From positions 1 to 10,927 of the forward strand of contig SKGZ01000003.1 of the NCBI GenBank assembly GCA_007117175.1: 10,927 bases of DNA, read 5' to 3'. Source of the DNA: Bacteriovoracales bacterium (lineage in GTDB: Bacteria; Bdellovibrionota; Bacteriovoracia; Bacteriovoracales; Bacteriovoracaceae). Every line of letters starts with the position of its first letter. Positions within the stretch are counted from its first letter, which is position 1. This document shows positions 1-6,641 of this stretch, piece after piece. The notes below the pieces were generated by a model, which saw only the letters and a program-made list of their open reading frames with translations, made no database searches and was not told where the DNA came from. Made by a program: the position numbers and the translations under genes.

Positions 1-134
1 ATTAACCAACTCATTAATGAGGCAAAAATGACAAAGTTAATTGCCGGATAGAGTAAATCAGAAACACCACCAGCCGCTTGTGCTTGGTTTTGAATTAAGA
101 TCATGACAATGATAAAAGGTAACTTTAATTTCAT
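1..134 (-). CDS. atpF: F0F1 ATP synthase subunit b (5' part only)
   Basis: This is the first 44 codons of a gene that runs off the left edge. It starts at ATG 134 and has a good ribosome binding site (AAAGG at 146-150, inside the end of the upstream b' gene, 11 nt from the start codon). The predicted N-terminus is hydrophobic (MKLKLPFIIVMILI), then a polar Q/A-rich stretch ending AQA-AGG that looks like a signal-peptide cleavage site. A second hydrophobic segment follows (LLYPAINFVIFASLMSWL), typical of the membrane anchor of b subunits. From family knowledge, b subunits with a signal-like leader in front of the anchor occur in deltaproteobacteria-type ATP synthases, where b and b' form the peripheral stalk linking F0 to F1. 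The gap to the b' gene is only 7 nt, so the two are co-transcribed. The identification rests on a short piece plus its neighbour. Confidence 0.8.
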   Translation of the reverse strand, partial: MKLKLPFIIVMILIQNQAQAAGGVSDLLYPAINFVIFASLMSWL

Positions 135-141
135 CTTATTT

Positions 142-573
142 TTAACCTTTAATCTTATTTAATAGGTCTTGCGCCAGTGATCCCACCTGAGAACTAACAC
201 TTTCTCTTGCCTGATGAACTTGTTCCATCACTTTCTTTTGCTGTTCATTTTTTTGCGCAGTTAATTCACTTTGTTTTTGTTGAAGTATCTGCTCACTGCC
301 TTTAAGAATCTCTTTTTTTTCAACTTCTATTTTTTCTTGAATTTCCTTTTGGGTTTGCTGAATTTTGCTATGAACTTCATTCTTATAACTCTCGGCTCTA
401 GCCAAGATTTCATCCGCTTGATGATCTTGGGATTGAACTTGATCAGCTCTTTGATGGGCCATGGTTTTAAGATTATTAATAAAGAGAAAACGCAGTGTTA
501 AAAATAAAAAAACAAAAACAAAAAACTGTACTATCAACGATCCATCTACGCCAAGTTCTGTTAATATTTCCAT
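142..573 (-). CDS. atpF': F0F1 ATP synthase subunit b' (peripheral stalk)
   Basis: A 143-residue protein with one N-terminal membrane segment (about residues 12-33, rich in F, V and L) and then a long, charged, Q/E/K-rich helix to the C-terminus without proline or aromatic clusters. This is the architecture of ATP synthase b/b' subunits, whose coiled-coil dimer forms the stator between membrane a subunit and F1. The N-terminal pattern MEILTELG-VDGSLIVQFFVF fits the short b' type without a leader. The next gene downstream begins 7 nt later and looks like the b subunit, which supports a heterodimeric b/b' stalk. The start ATG at 573 has only a weak upstream ribosome binding site. The gene follows a 76-nt gap after the bactofilin gene and probably has its own promoter. 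Remaining atp genes are expected beyond the left edge. Confidence 0.88.
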   Translation of the reverse strand: MEILTELGVDGSLIVQFFVFVFLFLTLRFLFINNLKTMAHQRADQVQSQDHQADEILARAESYKNEVHSKIQQTQKEIQEKIEVEKKEILKGSEQILQQKQSELTAQKNEQQKKVMEQVHQARESVSSQVGSLAQDLLNKIKG

Positions 574-615
574 GAGTGATCTTTGTTAAAAATTTATTAA
601 AATTGCTGAATTAAT

Positions 616-644
616 TGAATAGTCTTTAAGGATAAAATCGTCAA
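616..644 (-). promoter_or_regulatory. Candidate sigma70-type promoter for the atp genes
   Basis: On the minus strand, TTGACG (639-644) and TATTCA (616-621) are separated by exactly 17 nt. The -35 is five of six to consensus and the -10 is weak (TAT plus three mismatches). It begins 5 nt downstream of the bactofilin stop, in the only gap of more than 30 nt among the minus-strand genes, which is where a separate promoter for the ATP synthase operon would be expected. No hairpin terminator was seen between bactofilin and this site, so read-through from upstream is also possible. Confidence 0.45.
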
Positions 645-649
645 GATAT

Positions 650-985
650 TTAGTAGTTATCTTTGATTCTTGTCTCACCGTGAAAAATGACTCCCTCTTC
701 CACAATCAAGCTAGGAGCGCTGACTTTTCCCTCAAAACGAGCTGGTTTCTTAATCTCAACTCTGGAGACTGCACTGACATTTCCCTTCACATTGCCATAA
801 ATAATAACCACATCAGCTTTGATATCAGCGTCTACTACTGCTTCTTCCGAGATCACCAAGGTGTCATTAGTAAAAACACTGCCCACCAATTCACCGGCAA
901 TACGTACGGTGCCAGTAAAAGTTAGGTTGCCCTCAAAGCGACAACCCTTCTCAATTAAACCAGTAATTTCGCCCTGGGCACTCAT
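650..985 (-). CDS. Bactofilin-family cytoskeletal protein
   Basis: A 111-residue protein that is nearly all bactofilin domain (DUF583). It shows the repeating short beta-strand pattern with alternating hydrophobic residues and turns (FEGNLTFTGTVRIAGELVGS, then VISEEAVVDADI, VVIIYGNVKGNVSA, RVEIKKPARFEGKVSAPSL) that folds as a right-handed beta-helix and polymerises without nucleotide. Tails before and after the core are short. The start ATG at 985 overlaps the parB stop by 4 nt (ATGA), so it is probably translated by coupling with parB. In Myxococcus, bactofilins BacN/O/P scaffold the ParABS machinery near the poles. A similar link to segregation is inferred here from position only, and a role in cell shape or wall synthesis, common for other bactofilins, is also possible. 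Confidence 0.9.
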   Translation of the reverse strand: MSAQGEITGLIEKGCRFEGNLTFTGTVRIAGELVGSVFTNDTLVISEEAVVDADIKADVVIIYGNVKGNVSAVSRVEIKKPARFEGKVSAPSLIVEEGVIFHGETRIKDNY

Positions 986-1917
986 CGAGTCAGGTGCTCA
1001 TAAATTTTGTTGAACTCATCGTCGTTACTAAATTTTATTGTTAAGCTGCCTGAACCATTTTTCTTGCCCTTAATCTCAACATGATATCCGGTGCGATTCT
1101 CAATTTTTTGTTTCACAGCTTTATACTTTTGCAAGTTAAAATCAGAAGCTGATTTTTTCTGCCCTTTAAAATTTTTCTGCAATTTAATTTTTTCTTCTAA
1201 TTGCCTAACAGACACATTATTTTCTGCTGCCCACTGGGCTAAATCACTGGCCTGGTCATGATCTTCTAAACTGGCCAAAATTTTGCCGTGGCCAAAACTT
1301 AAACTTTCTTTTTGCAAGAGAAGTAAAATATCTTTGGGAAGTCTTAATAACCTTAAATGATTGGCAATGCTAGAACGCTCTTTGCCTATTTTCTTGGCAA
1401 CTTCTTCTTGAGTGAGATTAAACTCATTCATTAATTGGAAATAGGCTAATCCTTCTTCTACGCAATTTAAATCAGATCTTTGCACATTTTCAATAATGGC
1501 CATGACTAACTTATCTTTTTTTGTGGTGTTCTTAACCACAACTGGCACCTGCTCTAAACCCACCATCTTAGCTGCGCGAAATCGCCTTTCACCAGCAATG
1601 ATTTCATAGCTCTGATCTTCTGGGTGGTAATTCACAATCAGTGGTTGAATGATGCCGTTTTCCTTAATAGAAGAGGCTAATTCACTAAGGTCTTGCTCTT
1701 TGAAAACCTTTCGTGGTTGATGAGTATTGGCCTTGACACGTTCCAATGGAACCAAAACTGGTCCCATAGGACCGCTTTGTTTTTCTTGAAGTTTAGCTTT
1801 TAGTTGATCTTTTTTCTCGGATAATTTTTCTTCTTTTAATTCTCTTGCGGGATTGGCCATGGAAGAACTTAAAAGTGCTGCCATTCCTCTACCTAGTACT
1901 GCTTTGCCTTTATTCAT
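982..1917 (-). CDS. parB: Chromosome partitioning protein ParB (CTP-dependent clamp)
   Basis: A 311-residue ParB/Spo0J protein. Visible parts are: an N-terminal ParA-contact segment ([13 protein letters not shown], residues 4-16); a charged linker with many K/E (about 25-50); the ParB/Srx CTP-binding domain beginning near residue 54, with box II GERRFRA at 109-115 and ENVQRSDLN at 143-151 (usual form ENLQRxDLN); a helix-turn-helix parS-binding region ([20 protein letters not shown], 168-187); and a C-terminal dimerisation domain from about 258. ParB loads at parS, spreads as a sliding clamp and stimulates ParA ATPase. The start at 1917 has a clear ribosome binding site (GGAG, 1925-1928, 7 nt away) and overlaps the parA stop by 4 nt. 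The linker codons at residues 48-53 contain one copy of the palindrome described separately. Confidence 0.97.
   Translation of the reverse strand: MNKGKAVLGRGMAALLSSSMANPARELKEEKLSEKKDQLKAKLQEKQSGPMGPVLVPLERVKANTHQPRKVFKEQDLSELASSIKENGIIQPLIVNYHPEDQSYEIIAGERRFRAAKMVGLEQVPVVVKNTTKKDKLVMAIIENVQRSDLNCVEEGLAYFQLMNEFNLTQEEVAKKIGKERSSIANHLRLLRLPKDILLLLQKESLSFGHGKILASLEDHDQASDLAQWAAENNVSVRQLEEKIKLQKNFKGQKKSASDFNLQKYKAVKQKIENRTGYHVEIKGKKNGSGSLTIKFSNDDEFNKIYEHLTR
1759..1774. repeat. Copy 1 of dispersed palindrome TGGTYCYATAGRACCA
   Basis: Sequence TGGTCCCATAGGACCG: the arms GGTCC and GGACC are perfectly complementary around CATA. It lies in the parB linker coding region and encodes G-P-M-G-P. It differs from the other three copies by C instead of T at the sixth motif position and by the last flanking base. 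Confidence 0.65.
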
Positions 1918-2765
1918 TCTGTTGCTCCATTATCAGAAAAAAATTGCTCTTGCTGATTGTATTGCATCACTGGTGTGCTGCTTTTTTCTTTTTTATTTTT
2001 TTTAGTTTGTCTGATCACTTCATTGGCTAAACTTAAATAAGCTTCACTTCCTTTAGAGTTAATATCGTAGAGTATAATTGGCTTACCAAAGCTGGGGCAC
2101 TCTGAGAGTTTCACATTACGATTCACCACAGTCTTAAAAACTTTACCTGCAAAGTGTTGATGAATTTCAGCTGCCACCTGCTTAGATAAACTGGTGCGAC
2201 TATCAAACATGGTGAGTAGTATTCCCTCTAACTCTAACTTGGGATTAAGAGAACCTTGAATCAATTTCACCGTATTTAATAATTGCGAAAGTCCTTCCAT
2301 GGCAAAGTATTCTGTTTGCATTGGAACAATAAAACTATCAGCACTATTGAGAGCATTCACAGTTAACAAACCTAAAGAAGGGGGGCAATCAATTAAGATA
2401 TAATCGTACTGATCCTTGACCATGCCAATGGCATTTTTTAACTTTGCCTCTCTGGCAAAAGCACTGACTAATTCAATTTCTGCACCAATTAAATTATTGT
2501 CTGAAGGACAAATTTGTAGCCAAGGTAATTCCGTTGGATAAATCACATTTTCCAGTGGAATTTCACCAATAATAGCATGATAAATATTCTTATTGGCATA
2601 GTGTTCTTTAATCAGACCTAGACCTGCACTGGCATTTCCCTGGGGATCAAGATCAACTAAAAGTGTTTTCTTTTCAGCTGCAGCTAAACAAGCTGCCAAG
2701 TTAATAGCAGTGGTTGTTTTGCCTACTCCACCTTTTTGATTGGCAATTGCAATTACTTTAGCCAT
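1914..2765 (-). CDS. parA: Chromosome partitioning ATPase ParA (Soj)
   Basis: A 283-residue ParA/MinD-superfamily ATPase that binds nonspecific DNA as an ATP dimer and moves ParB-parS complexes apart. The deviant Walker [10 protein letters not shown] is at residues 11-19 with the signature lysine K11. Walker A' DLDPQGNAS is at 38-46, and Walker [11 protein letters not shown] is at 121-130. A TTG codon at 2771 is possible, but the ATG at 2765 is chosen because the ribosome binding site AAAAAAGG lies 6 nt before the ATG and would abut the [16 protein letters not shown] is also the usual family start. The gene overlaps the end of rsmG by 8 nt and its stop overlaps parB (ATGA). The C-terminal tail of about 25 residues is polar, lysine- and glutamine-rich, and not part of the usual domain. 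Confidence 0.97.
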   Translation of the reverse strand: MAKVIAIANQKGGVGKTTTAINLAACLAAAEKKTLLVDLDPQGNASAGLGLIKEHYANKNIYHAIIGEIPLENVIYPTELPWLQICPSDNNLIGAEIELVSAFAREAKLKNAIGMVKDQYDYILIDCPPSLGLLTVNALNSADSFIVPMQTEYFAMEGLSQLLNTVKLIQGSLNPKLELEGILLTMFDSRTSLSKQVAAEIHQHFAGKVFKTVVNRNVKLSECPSFGKPIILYDINSKGSEAYLSLANEVIRQTKKNKKEKSSTPVMQYNQQEQFFSDNGATE

Positions 2766-3408
2766 AGACAACCTTTTTTATTGATATTAAATTCTTCTGT
2801 TTCGAACTTGTTCCACGTGGAACATTTTTGGGCTTAACCCCGATCAATAATCTCTCTTCGCCCCTTGGCAAATGATATTTCACTTCACCTATACTGCTCC
2901 ATTTTTCACTTATTGTCTTCCATTCTTTTGCTTCTTTCTGATAAAATTGCGGACCTTTGTAGAAAATCACTGTGATTTCTTGAGAAAATTGAAGATAACC
3001 CAAGACTTTTGCAATATTTCCTACCCCTTTCACTAATACAAGAGCTGGTTGATCAATCAAAAAATCTTCCATTCGCCCATGTACAGTCTGCACATTGGAC
3101 AAATTTAATTGCTGGGCCACCCATTGCACCGCTCTTACTTTCTTGGCACGAGCATCAATTCCTAGAAATCTATGCTGGGGATTTAATTTGGCCAGAGGAA
3201 GTAGGGGAAAACCTCCTCCAAATCCCAAATCAATCACCAATTGATGTTTGCTTAAGGCCTGATTTAATAATTCAGTCTGCTGTGAAGTATAGGCATCCAT
3301 GGTTTGATTATTATGACAATCATCAAACTCAGTGAGATTGGTCAGATTGAGCCCCTGTAAATGCTCACCGGTGACTAAGGATAAATAGTCCTTGGTCCAT
3401 TGCTCCAT
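2758..3408 (-). CDS. rsmG: 16S rRNA (guanine-N7) methyltransferase RsmG (GidB)
   Basis: A 216-residue class I SAM-dependent methyltransferase that methylates N7 of the conserved guanine near position 527 of 16S rRNA. The SAM-binding motif I is [17 protein letters not shown] (residues 58-74); the usual family form is DxGSGAGFPG, so the glycine after FP is leucine here. The acidic strand-2 end [11 protein letters not shown] is at 81-91, and the family-typical R-G-E-R segment ([10 protein letters not shown]) is at 181-190. The start ATG shares one base with the mnmG stop (TAATG), and no strong ribosome binding site is visible, so translation is probably coupled. The last 20 or so residues (from NVPRGT, 195-200) are a tail in which a perfect parS site is encoded. 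The 3' end contains the ribosome binding site of parA. Confidence 0.95.
   Translation of the reverse strand: MEQWTKDYLSLVTGEHLQGLNLTNLTEFDDCHNNQTMDAYTSQQTELLNQALSKHQLVIDLGFGGGFPLLPLAKLNPQHRFLGIDARAKKVRAVQWVAQQLNLSNVQTVHGRMEDFLIDQPALVLVKGVGNIAKVLGYLQFSQEITVIFYKGPQFYQKEAKEWKTISEKWSSIGEVKYHLPRGEERLLIGVKPKNVPRGTSSKQKNLISIKKVVYG
2809..2824. promoter_or_regulatory. parS centromere site 1
   Basis: A perfect 16-bp palindrome, TGTTCCACGTGGAACA, matching the parS consensus TGTTNCACGTGNAACA that ParB proteins recognise. It lies inside the 3' end of rsmG, 44 nt upstream of the parA start codon, so ParB bound here could also affect parAB expression. Confidence 0.95.
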
Positions 3409-5237
3409 TACAATGTACCAGCGACCAAGGCGATAGTGGATGAGCGTAAACCATTCATCCTTCTTAATTGCCCAAAAGTTTGAGGAGAAATTTCACTAAT
3501 TCTCTGCTTACACTCAAAGGAGATATTTTCTGAAGCTAAAATTTTCTTAAGATTAAGTTTTTTCTCATCCAGTGAATTCACCTTTGCTGATTGCTTAAGA
3601 GATCTTTGAATATAACCATCATAACTTTGAGTATAGGCAACTGCGCGAATCACCCTAATGTCAAATTGCAAGTGATGAGTCTGTAGTAAATCTGTTAAGG
3701 TCTGAACAGGCTCTAGTTGGGGTAATTGCAGGATCTGGGAAAAACTCAGATTTCCCTTCTCTGGTGCAATGGGATGAGGGCAGCGATAACTGTGACAAAT
3801 TTTGCTAAGTATTTGATATTGCTGATTAAAATGAGAAAGCAATTGATCAAATAAACTGTTAAGCCCCATGGCCAAACGATAGCAATACATCCTCACAAAG
3901 GCGTTATCTTCTCTGTTTTGCAGTCTATTTTCACAGCGAGCTGTGAAAAGGCGGTAAGGCTCATCTCTAGTTTGAGTCACCAAATCCTCAATCATCACGC
4001 CAATATAACTATCGGCTCTTTTAAGGGTAATAGAAGGCCTATTCAGGGCATTTAAAGCAGCATTGAGTCCTGCCACTAGCCCCTGACCAGCAGCTTCTTC
4101 ATAACCAGAAGTGCCATTGACCTGACCAGCAAAGAAAAGTCCAGCAATCTCCTTATGTTCCAAAGTGAGTGATAATTGGCTGGTATCCAGTACATCATAC
4201 TCCACAGCATAGCCGTGAACCCTAATTTGCGCCTCTTCAAGACCAGCCACACTGTGAACAAAGCTTTCTTGCACATCCCTTGGTAAAGAGGATGAAAGGC
4301 CGCTGGGATAATAACTCTGCTCACTGCTAGTCTCAGGCTCTAAGAAAACGTGGTGATCTGTCTTATTTGGGTAGCGATCAACCTTATCTTCTAAACTGGG
4401 GCAATAACGAGCTCCAATGGCATTGATTTGCCCACTGTACATGGGAGATAAGTGCTTATTTTCTGCAATAATGCCAATGGTTTGTTCATTGGTGCGGGTG
4501 AGATAGCAGTTTTTTTGATCAATAAAACGCTGAAAGGGATTATGGGCTAGATGAAAATTGAGTGTTTGGCCATCACTGGGTTGAATTTCAAGCTTATCAA
4601 AGTTAATAGTCTCACCCTTAATTCTTGGGGGAGTTCCAGTTTTAAACCGTTTTTGAGCTGTTTTAATATTTAAGAACAAATTATCCATGGATAGTGAGCT
4701 CTGCTGACCCACTCTGCCCCCAATGGTTTGTTCAGATCCGCAGTGCATTTTTCCAGCAAGAAATGTGCCCAAGGTTATGACTAATTGCTGGCAAAAATAC
4801 TTTGGTCCTATAGAACCACTTATCTCAAAACCCCCATCAACAGGGCGGATAGACTGCACCTTTTGTCTGATAATGGTTAAATTTTCAATCTTATTCAGCT
4901 CTTGCTCAGCAATCTTTGGGTAAAGATCCTTATCAATTTGAATGCGTGTTCCTTGCACCGCAGCCCCTTTCGAATCATTGAGAGTGCGATATTGAATGCC
5001 TGCTCTGTCTGCTAATTGCCCCATCAGACCACCAAGGGCATCAATTTCGCGAACAACCTGTCCCTTGCCTACACCACCAATCGCTGGATTACAAGGAGCT
5101 GAAGCTATCTCAACACCTGGCAAAGTGACCATGGCCACCCTTAGAGGAAACTGAGACGCTATATAGGCAGCTTCAACCCCAGCATGGCCTGCACCTAAGA
5201 CAATAATGTCAAATTGATTTTGTTCCACGTGGAACAA
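3408..5237 (-). CDS. mnmG: tRNA uridine-5-carboxymethylaminomethyl modification enzyme MnmG (GidA)
   Basis: A 609-residue FAD enzyme that, with MnmE, installs the carboxymethylaminomethyl group at the wobble uridine of certain tRNAs. The dinucleotide-binding motif GAGHAG is at residues 15-20, the conserved PCNPAIGGVGKG has the catalytic-type cysteine C49, and a second conserved cysteine lies in ARYCPSLEDKV near 280. RFKTGTPPRI and NGTSGYEEAAGQGL are family hallmarks. The usual FTSRAEYRL segment reads FTARCENRL here. The start is unusual: an in-frame TAA lies 7 codon-bases upstream, so the only candidates are TTG 5237 and GTG 5228, both within or touching parS. TTG gives MFHVEQ, like the parS-encoded N-terminus of many MnmG proteins, and is preferred although AAGGGG lies very close to it. 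The length is slightly below the usual 620-630. Confidence 0.96.
   Translation of the reverse strand: MFHVEQNQFDIIVLGAGHAGVEAAYIASQFPLRVAMVTLPGVEIASAPCNPAIGGVGKGQVVREIDALGGLMGQLADRAGIQYRTLNDSKGAAVQGTRIQIDKDLYPKIAEQELNKIENLTIIRQKVQSIRPVDGGFEISGSIGPKYFCQQLVITLGTFLAGKMHCGSEQTIGGRVGQQSSLSMDNLFLNIKTAQKRFKTGTPPRIKGETINFDKLEIQPSDGQTLNFHLAHNPFQRFIDQKNCYLTRTNEQTIGIIAENKHLSPMYSGQINAIGARYCPSLEDKVDRYPNKTDHHVFLEPETSSEQSYYPSGLSSSLPRDVQESFVHSVAGLEEAQIRVHGYAVEYDVLDTSQLSLTLEHKEIAGLFFAGQVNGTSGYEEAAGQGLVAGLNAALNALNRPSITLKRADSYIGVMIEDLVTQTRDEPYRLFTARCENRLQNREDNAFVRMYCYRLAMGLNSLFDQLLSHFNQQYQILSKICHSYRCPHPIAPEKGNLSFSQILQLPQLEPVQTLTDLLQTHHLQFDIRVIRAVAYTQSYDGYIQRSLKQSAKVNSLDEKKLNLKKILASENISFECKQRISEISPQTFGQLRRMNGLRSSTIALVAGTL
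4803..4818. repeat. Copy 2 of dispersed palindrome TGGTYCYATAGRACCA
   Basis: Sequence TGGTCCTATAGAACCA, palindromic except for one C/T pair. It lies inside mnmG and encodes G-S-I-G-P on the minus strand, in the same codon phase as the copies in parB and mnmE. Confidence 0.65.
5221..5236. promoter_or_regulatory. parS centromere site 2
   Basis: A second perfect TGTTCCACGTGGAACA, identical to the site at 2809 and 2412 bp from it. It encodes residues 2-5 (FHVE) plus parts of the start codon and residue 6 of MnmG. A bound ParB clamp would sit directly on the mnmG translation start. Confidence 0.95.
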
Positions 5238-5267
5238 TTCCCCTTAAACGCAGGGAAAGTCAAGTCT

Positions 5268-6614
5268 CTATTTACCGATACAAAAGCTAGAAAATAAATG
5301 CTGTAAAACATCATCAGCACTTTCATTGCCAATGAGTTCTGCAAGATGATCCAAGACAATCGCCAGCTCAGATGCAATGATAGCAATATCTTGCTGCTCA
5401 TGTAGCAAATCGCCGTAATCAATCCACAATTGATGAATTTTCTGGCACAGCTGGCGATGCCTTTCAATAATCAAAGGCTCAGAGGAGGTGATGCGAGTAA
5501 AGCGCTGATGAATAAAGTGTTCAAAAGAGCTAATAAAATCATCTCGGTGAACATCCAAGCAAGGAAACTCAAACTCAGTCAACAACATAAATTGCAGCTT
5601 ATGCAAATCTGTATGAGTCACAAGGCAAAGATCAGGGGGAAAATCGGCCAAATAGGGGAGACTGCTAAGATTGACAAGCTGATCAGCTCTGCAAACCAGC
5701 ACACGACAAAAGGGACTTTTCAAAAGGCCCACCACTTTTTCAATTCCGGCCCACTCTATAGCATCATCAGTCTGGCGAATACCGGCAGTATCAAAGAGTT
5801 GGTATTCATTGCGCTCAATTCGCAGACTAGAACTCAAGTAATCTCTAGTAGTCCCTGCAATATCCGAGACAATGGCCCGATCATGGGCCAATAAACGATT
5901 AAAAAGTGTGCTTTTACCACTATTCGTTTCACCGTAAAGGACAATTTGTGGTGATAAAACCTGGTGAGATTCGATCTGAGCCCGTCTATTTAGTACTGAA
6001 ATAGTACTCATAACTTGTTGATAACTGTCTAAAATCAGCTGGCGAGATTGCTCATCACCCACATCCACGGAAAAATCAATGCTCAATTCCAGGTGGGCCC
6101 TATGATTGAGGATCTGATCGTGCAATTTTTCTAATTCCTCAGTCAAATGACCTGAGAGTAGACCATGAGCCTGATGCACTGCATAAATAGACTGAGCATC
6201 CAGTAGGCTTTTTAGCCCTTCTAATTGGTTAAAAGCTAATTTCTTATTGGCAAAGGCCCTATAACTAAATTCTCCAGGCCTTGCCGGCCTAATGGCAAGG
6301 TTTTGACAAAAAAGCTCAATAATAAAACTAAGAAGGAAGGGGTTGCCATGAAGATGCAGCTCAAGAATATCTTGACCATTATAGCTATGGGGAGCTGGAA
6401 AATAACACAAAAGTCCATCCTCGATGATGCGAGCATTCTCATCTAGAATCTGGCAACGTTTCATTTTTCTTGGTTCTATAGGACCAGAAAACCGTATGAA
6501 CCTTTTAAAATCAGTAACTTGAAAGCTACCACTGAGCCTCATCACTGCCAGTGCAGATGAAGACTGAGGGGTACTAAGAGCAATAATGGTGTCATCTAAA
6601 TTGTGAAAATTCAT
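5268..6614 (-). CDS. mnmE: tRNA modification GTPase MnmE (TrmE)
   Basis: A 448-residue GTPase, partner of MnmG in wobble-uridine modification. The N-terminal folate-binding domain starts DDTIIALSTPQSSSALAVMRLSG and includes PGEFSYRAF (113-121). A helical domain encloses the G domain: P-loop GETNSGKS at 228-235, switch GTTRD at 254-258, and DTAGIR at 275-280. The C-terminus is the invariant CIGK with its catalytic-type cysteine C445. The G4 motif, normally NKxD, is THTD (333-336), which is odd because this motif reads guanine. The start ATG 6614 has AGGA (6623-6626) 8 nt upstream, inside a palindrome. The gap to yidC is 27 nt and to mnmG 30 nt, consistent with one operon. Jag, which often sits between yidC and mnmE, is absent. 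Confidence 0.95.
   Translation of the reverse strand: MNFHNLDDTIIALSTPQSSSALAVMRLSGSFQVTDFKRFIRFSGPIEPRKMKRCQILDENARIIEDGLLCYFPAPHSYNGQDILELHLHGNPFLLSFIIELFCQNLAIRPARPGEFSYRAFANKKLAFNQLEGLKSLLDAQSIYAVHQAHGLLSGHLTEELEKLHDQILNHRAHLELSIDFSVDVGDEQSRQLILDSYQQVMSTISVLNRRAQIESHQVLSPQIVLYGETNSGKSTLFNRLLAHDRAIVSDIAGTTRDYLSSSLRIERNEYQLFDTAGIRQTDDAIEWAGIEKVVGLLKSPFCRVLVCRADQLVNLSSLPYLADFPPDLCLVTHTDLHKLQFMLLTEFEFPCLDVHRDDFISSFEHFIHQRFTRITSSEPLIIERHRQLCQKIHQLWIDYGDLLHEQQDIAIIASELAIVLDHLAELIGNESADDVLQHLFSSFCIGK
6471..6486. repeat. Copy 3 of dispersed palindrome TGGTYCYATAGRACCA
   Basis: Sequence TGGTTCTATAGGACCA, which read on the other strand is identical to copies 2 and 4. It lies inside mnmE, encoding G-P-I-E-P (residues 44-48). 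Confidence 0.65.
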
Positions 6615-6619
6615 AAAAG

Positions 6620-6635
6620 TGGTCCTATAGAACCA
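6620..6635. repeat. Copy 4 of dispersed palindrome, over the mnmE ribosome binding site
   Basis: Sequence TGGTCCTATAGAACCA, identical to copy 2, in the 27-nt gap between yidC and mnmE. On the mRNA it contains the AGGA ribosome binding site of mnmE and could fold into a short hairpin, so protein binding or folding here could limit mnmE translation. Confidence 0.65.
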
Positions 6636-6641
6636 TTATCA

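Noticed and set aside
271..501. Plus-strand open frame opposite the ATP synthase b' gene, and similar plus-strand frames opposite the other genes
   Set aside because: They are antisense shadows of well-recognised proteins with no family features of their own.
5430..5894. 154-codon plus-strand open frame opposite mnmE
   Set aside because: It lies entirely within the recognised G domain and C-terminal region of mnmE and shows no recognisable domain or ribosome binding site.
6276..6300. GC-rich inverted repeat CCTTGCC/GGCAAGG inside mnmE
   Set aside because: It encodes the conserved R-P-A-R-P-G-E-F region of MnmE, has no T-tract, and is explained by codons for proline, alanine and arginine.
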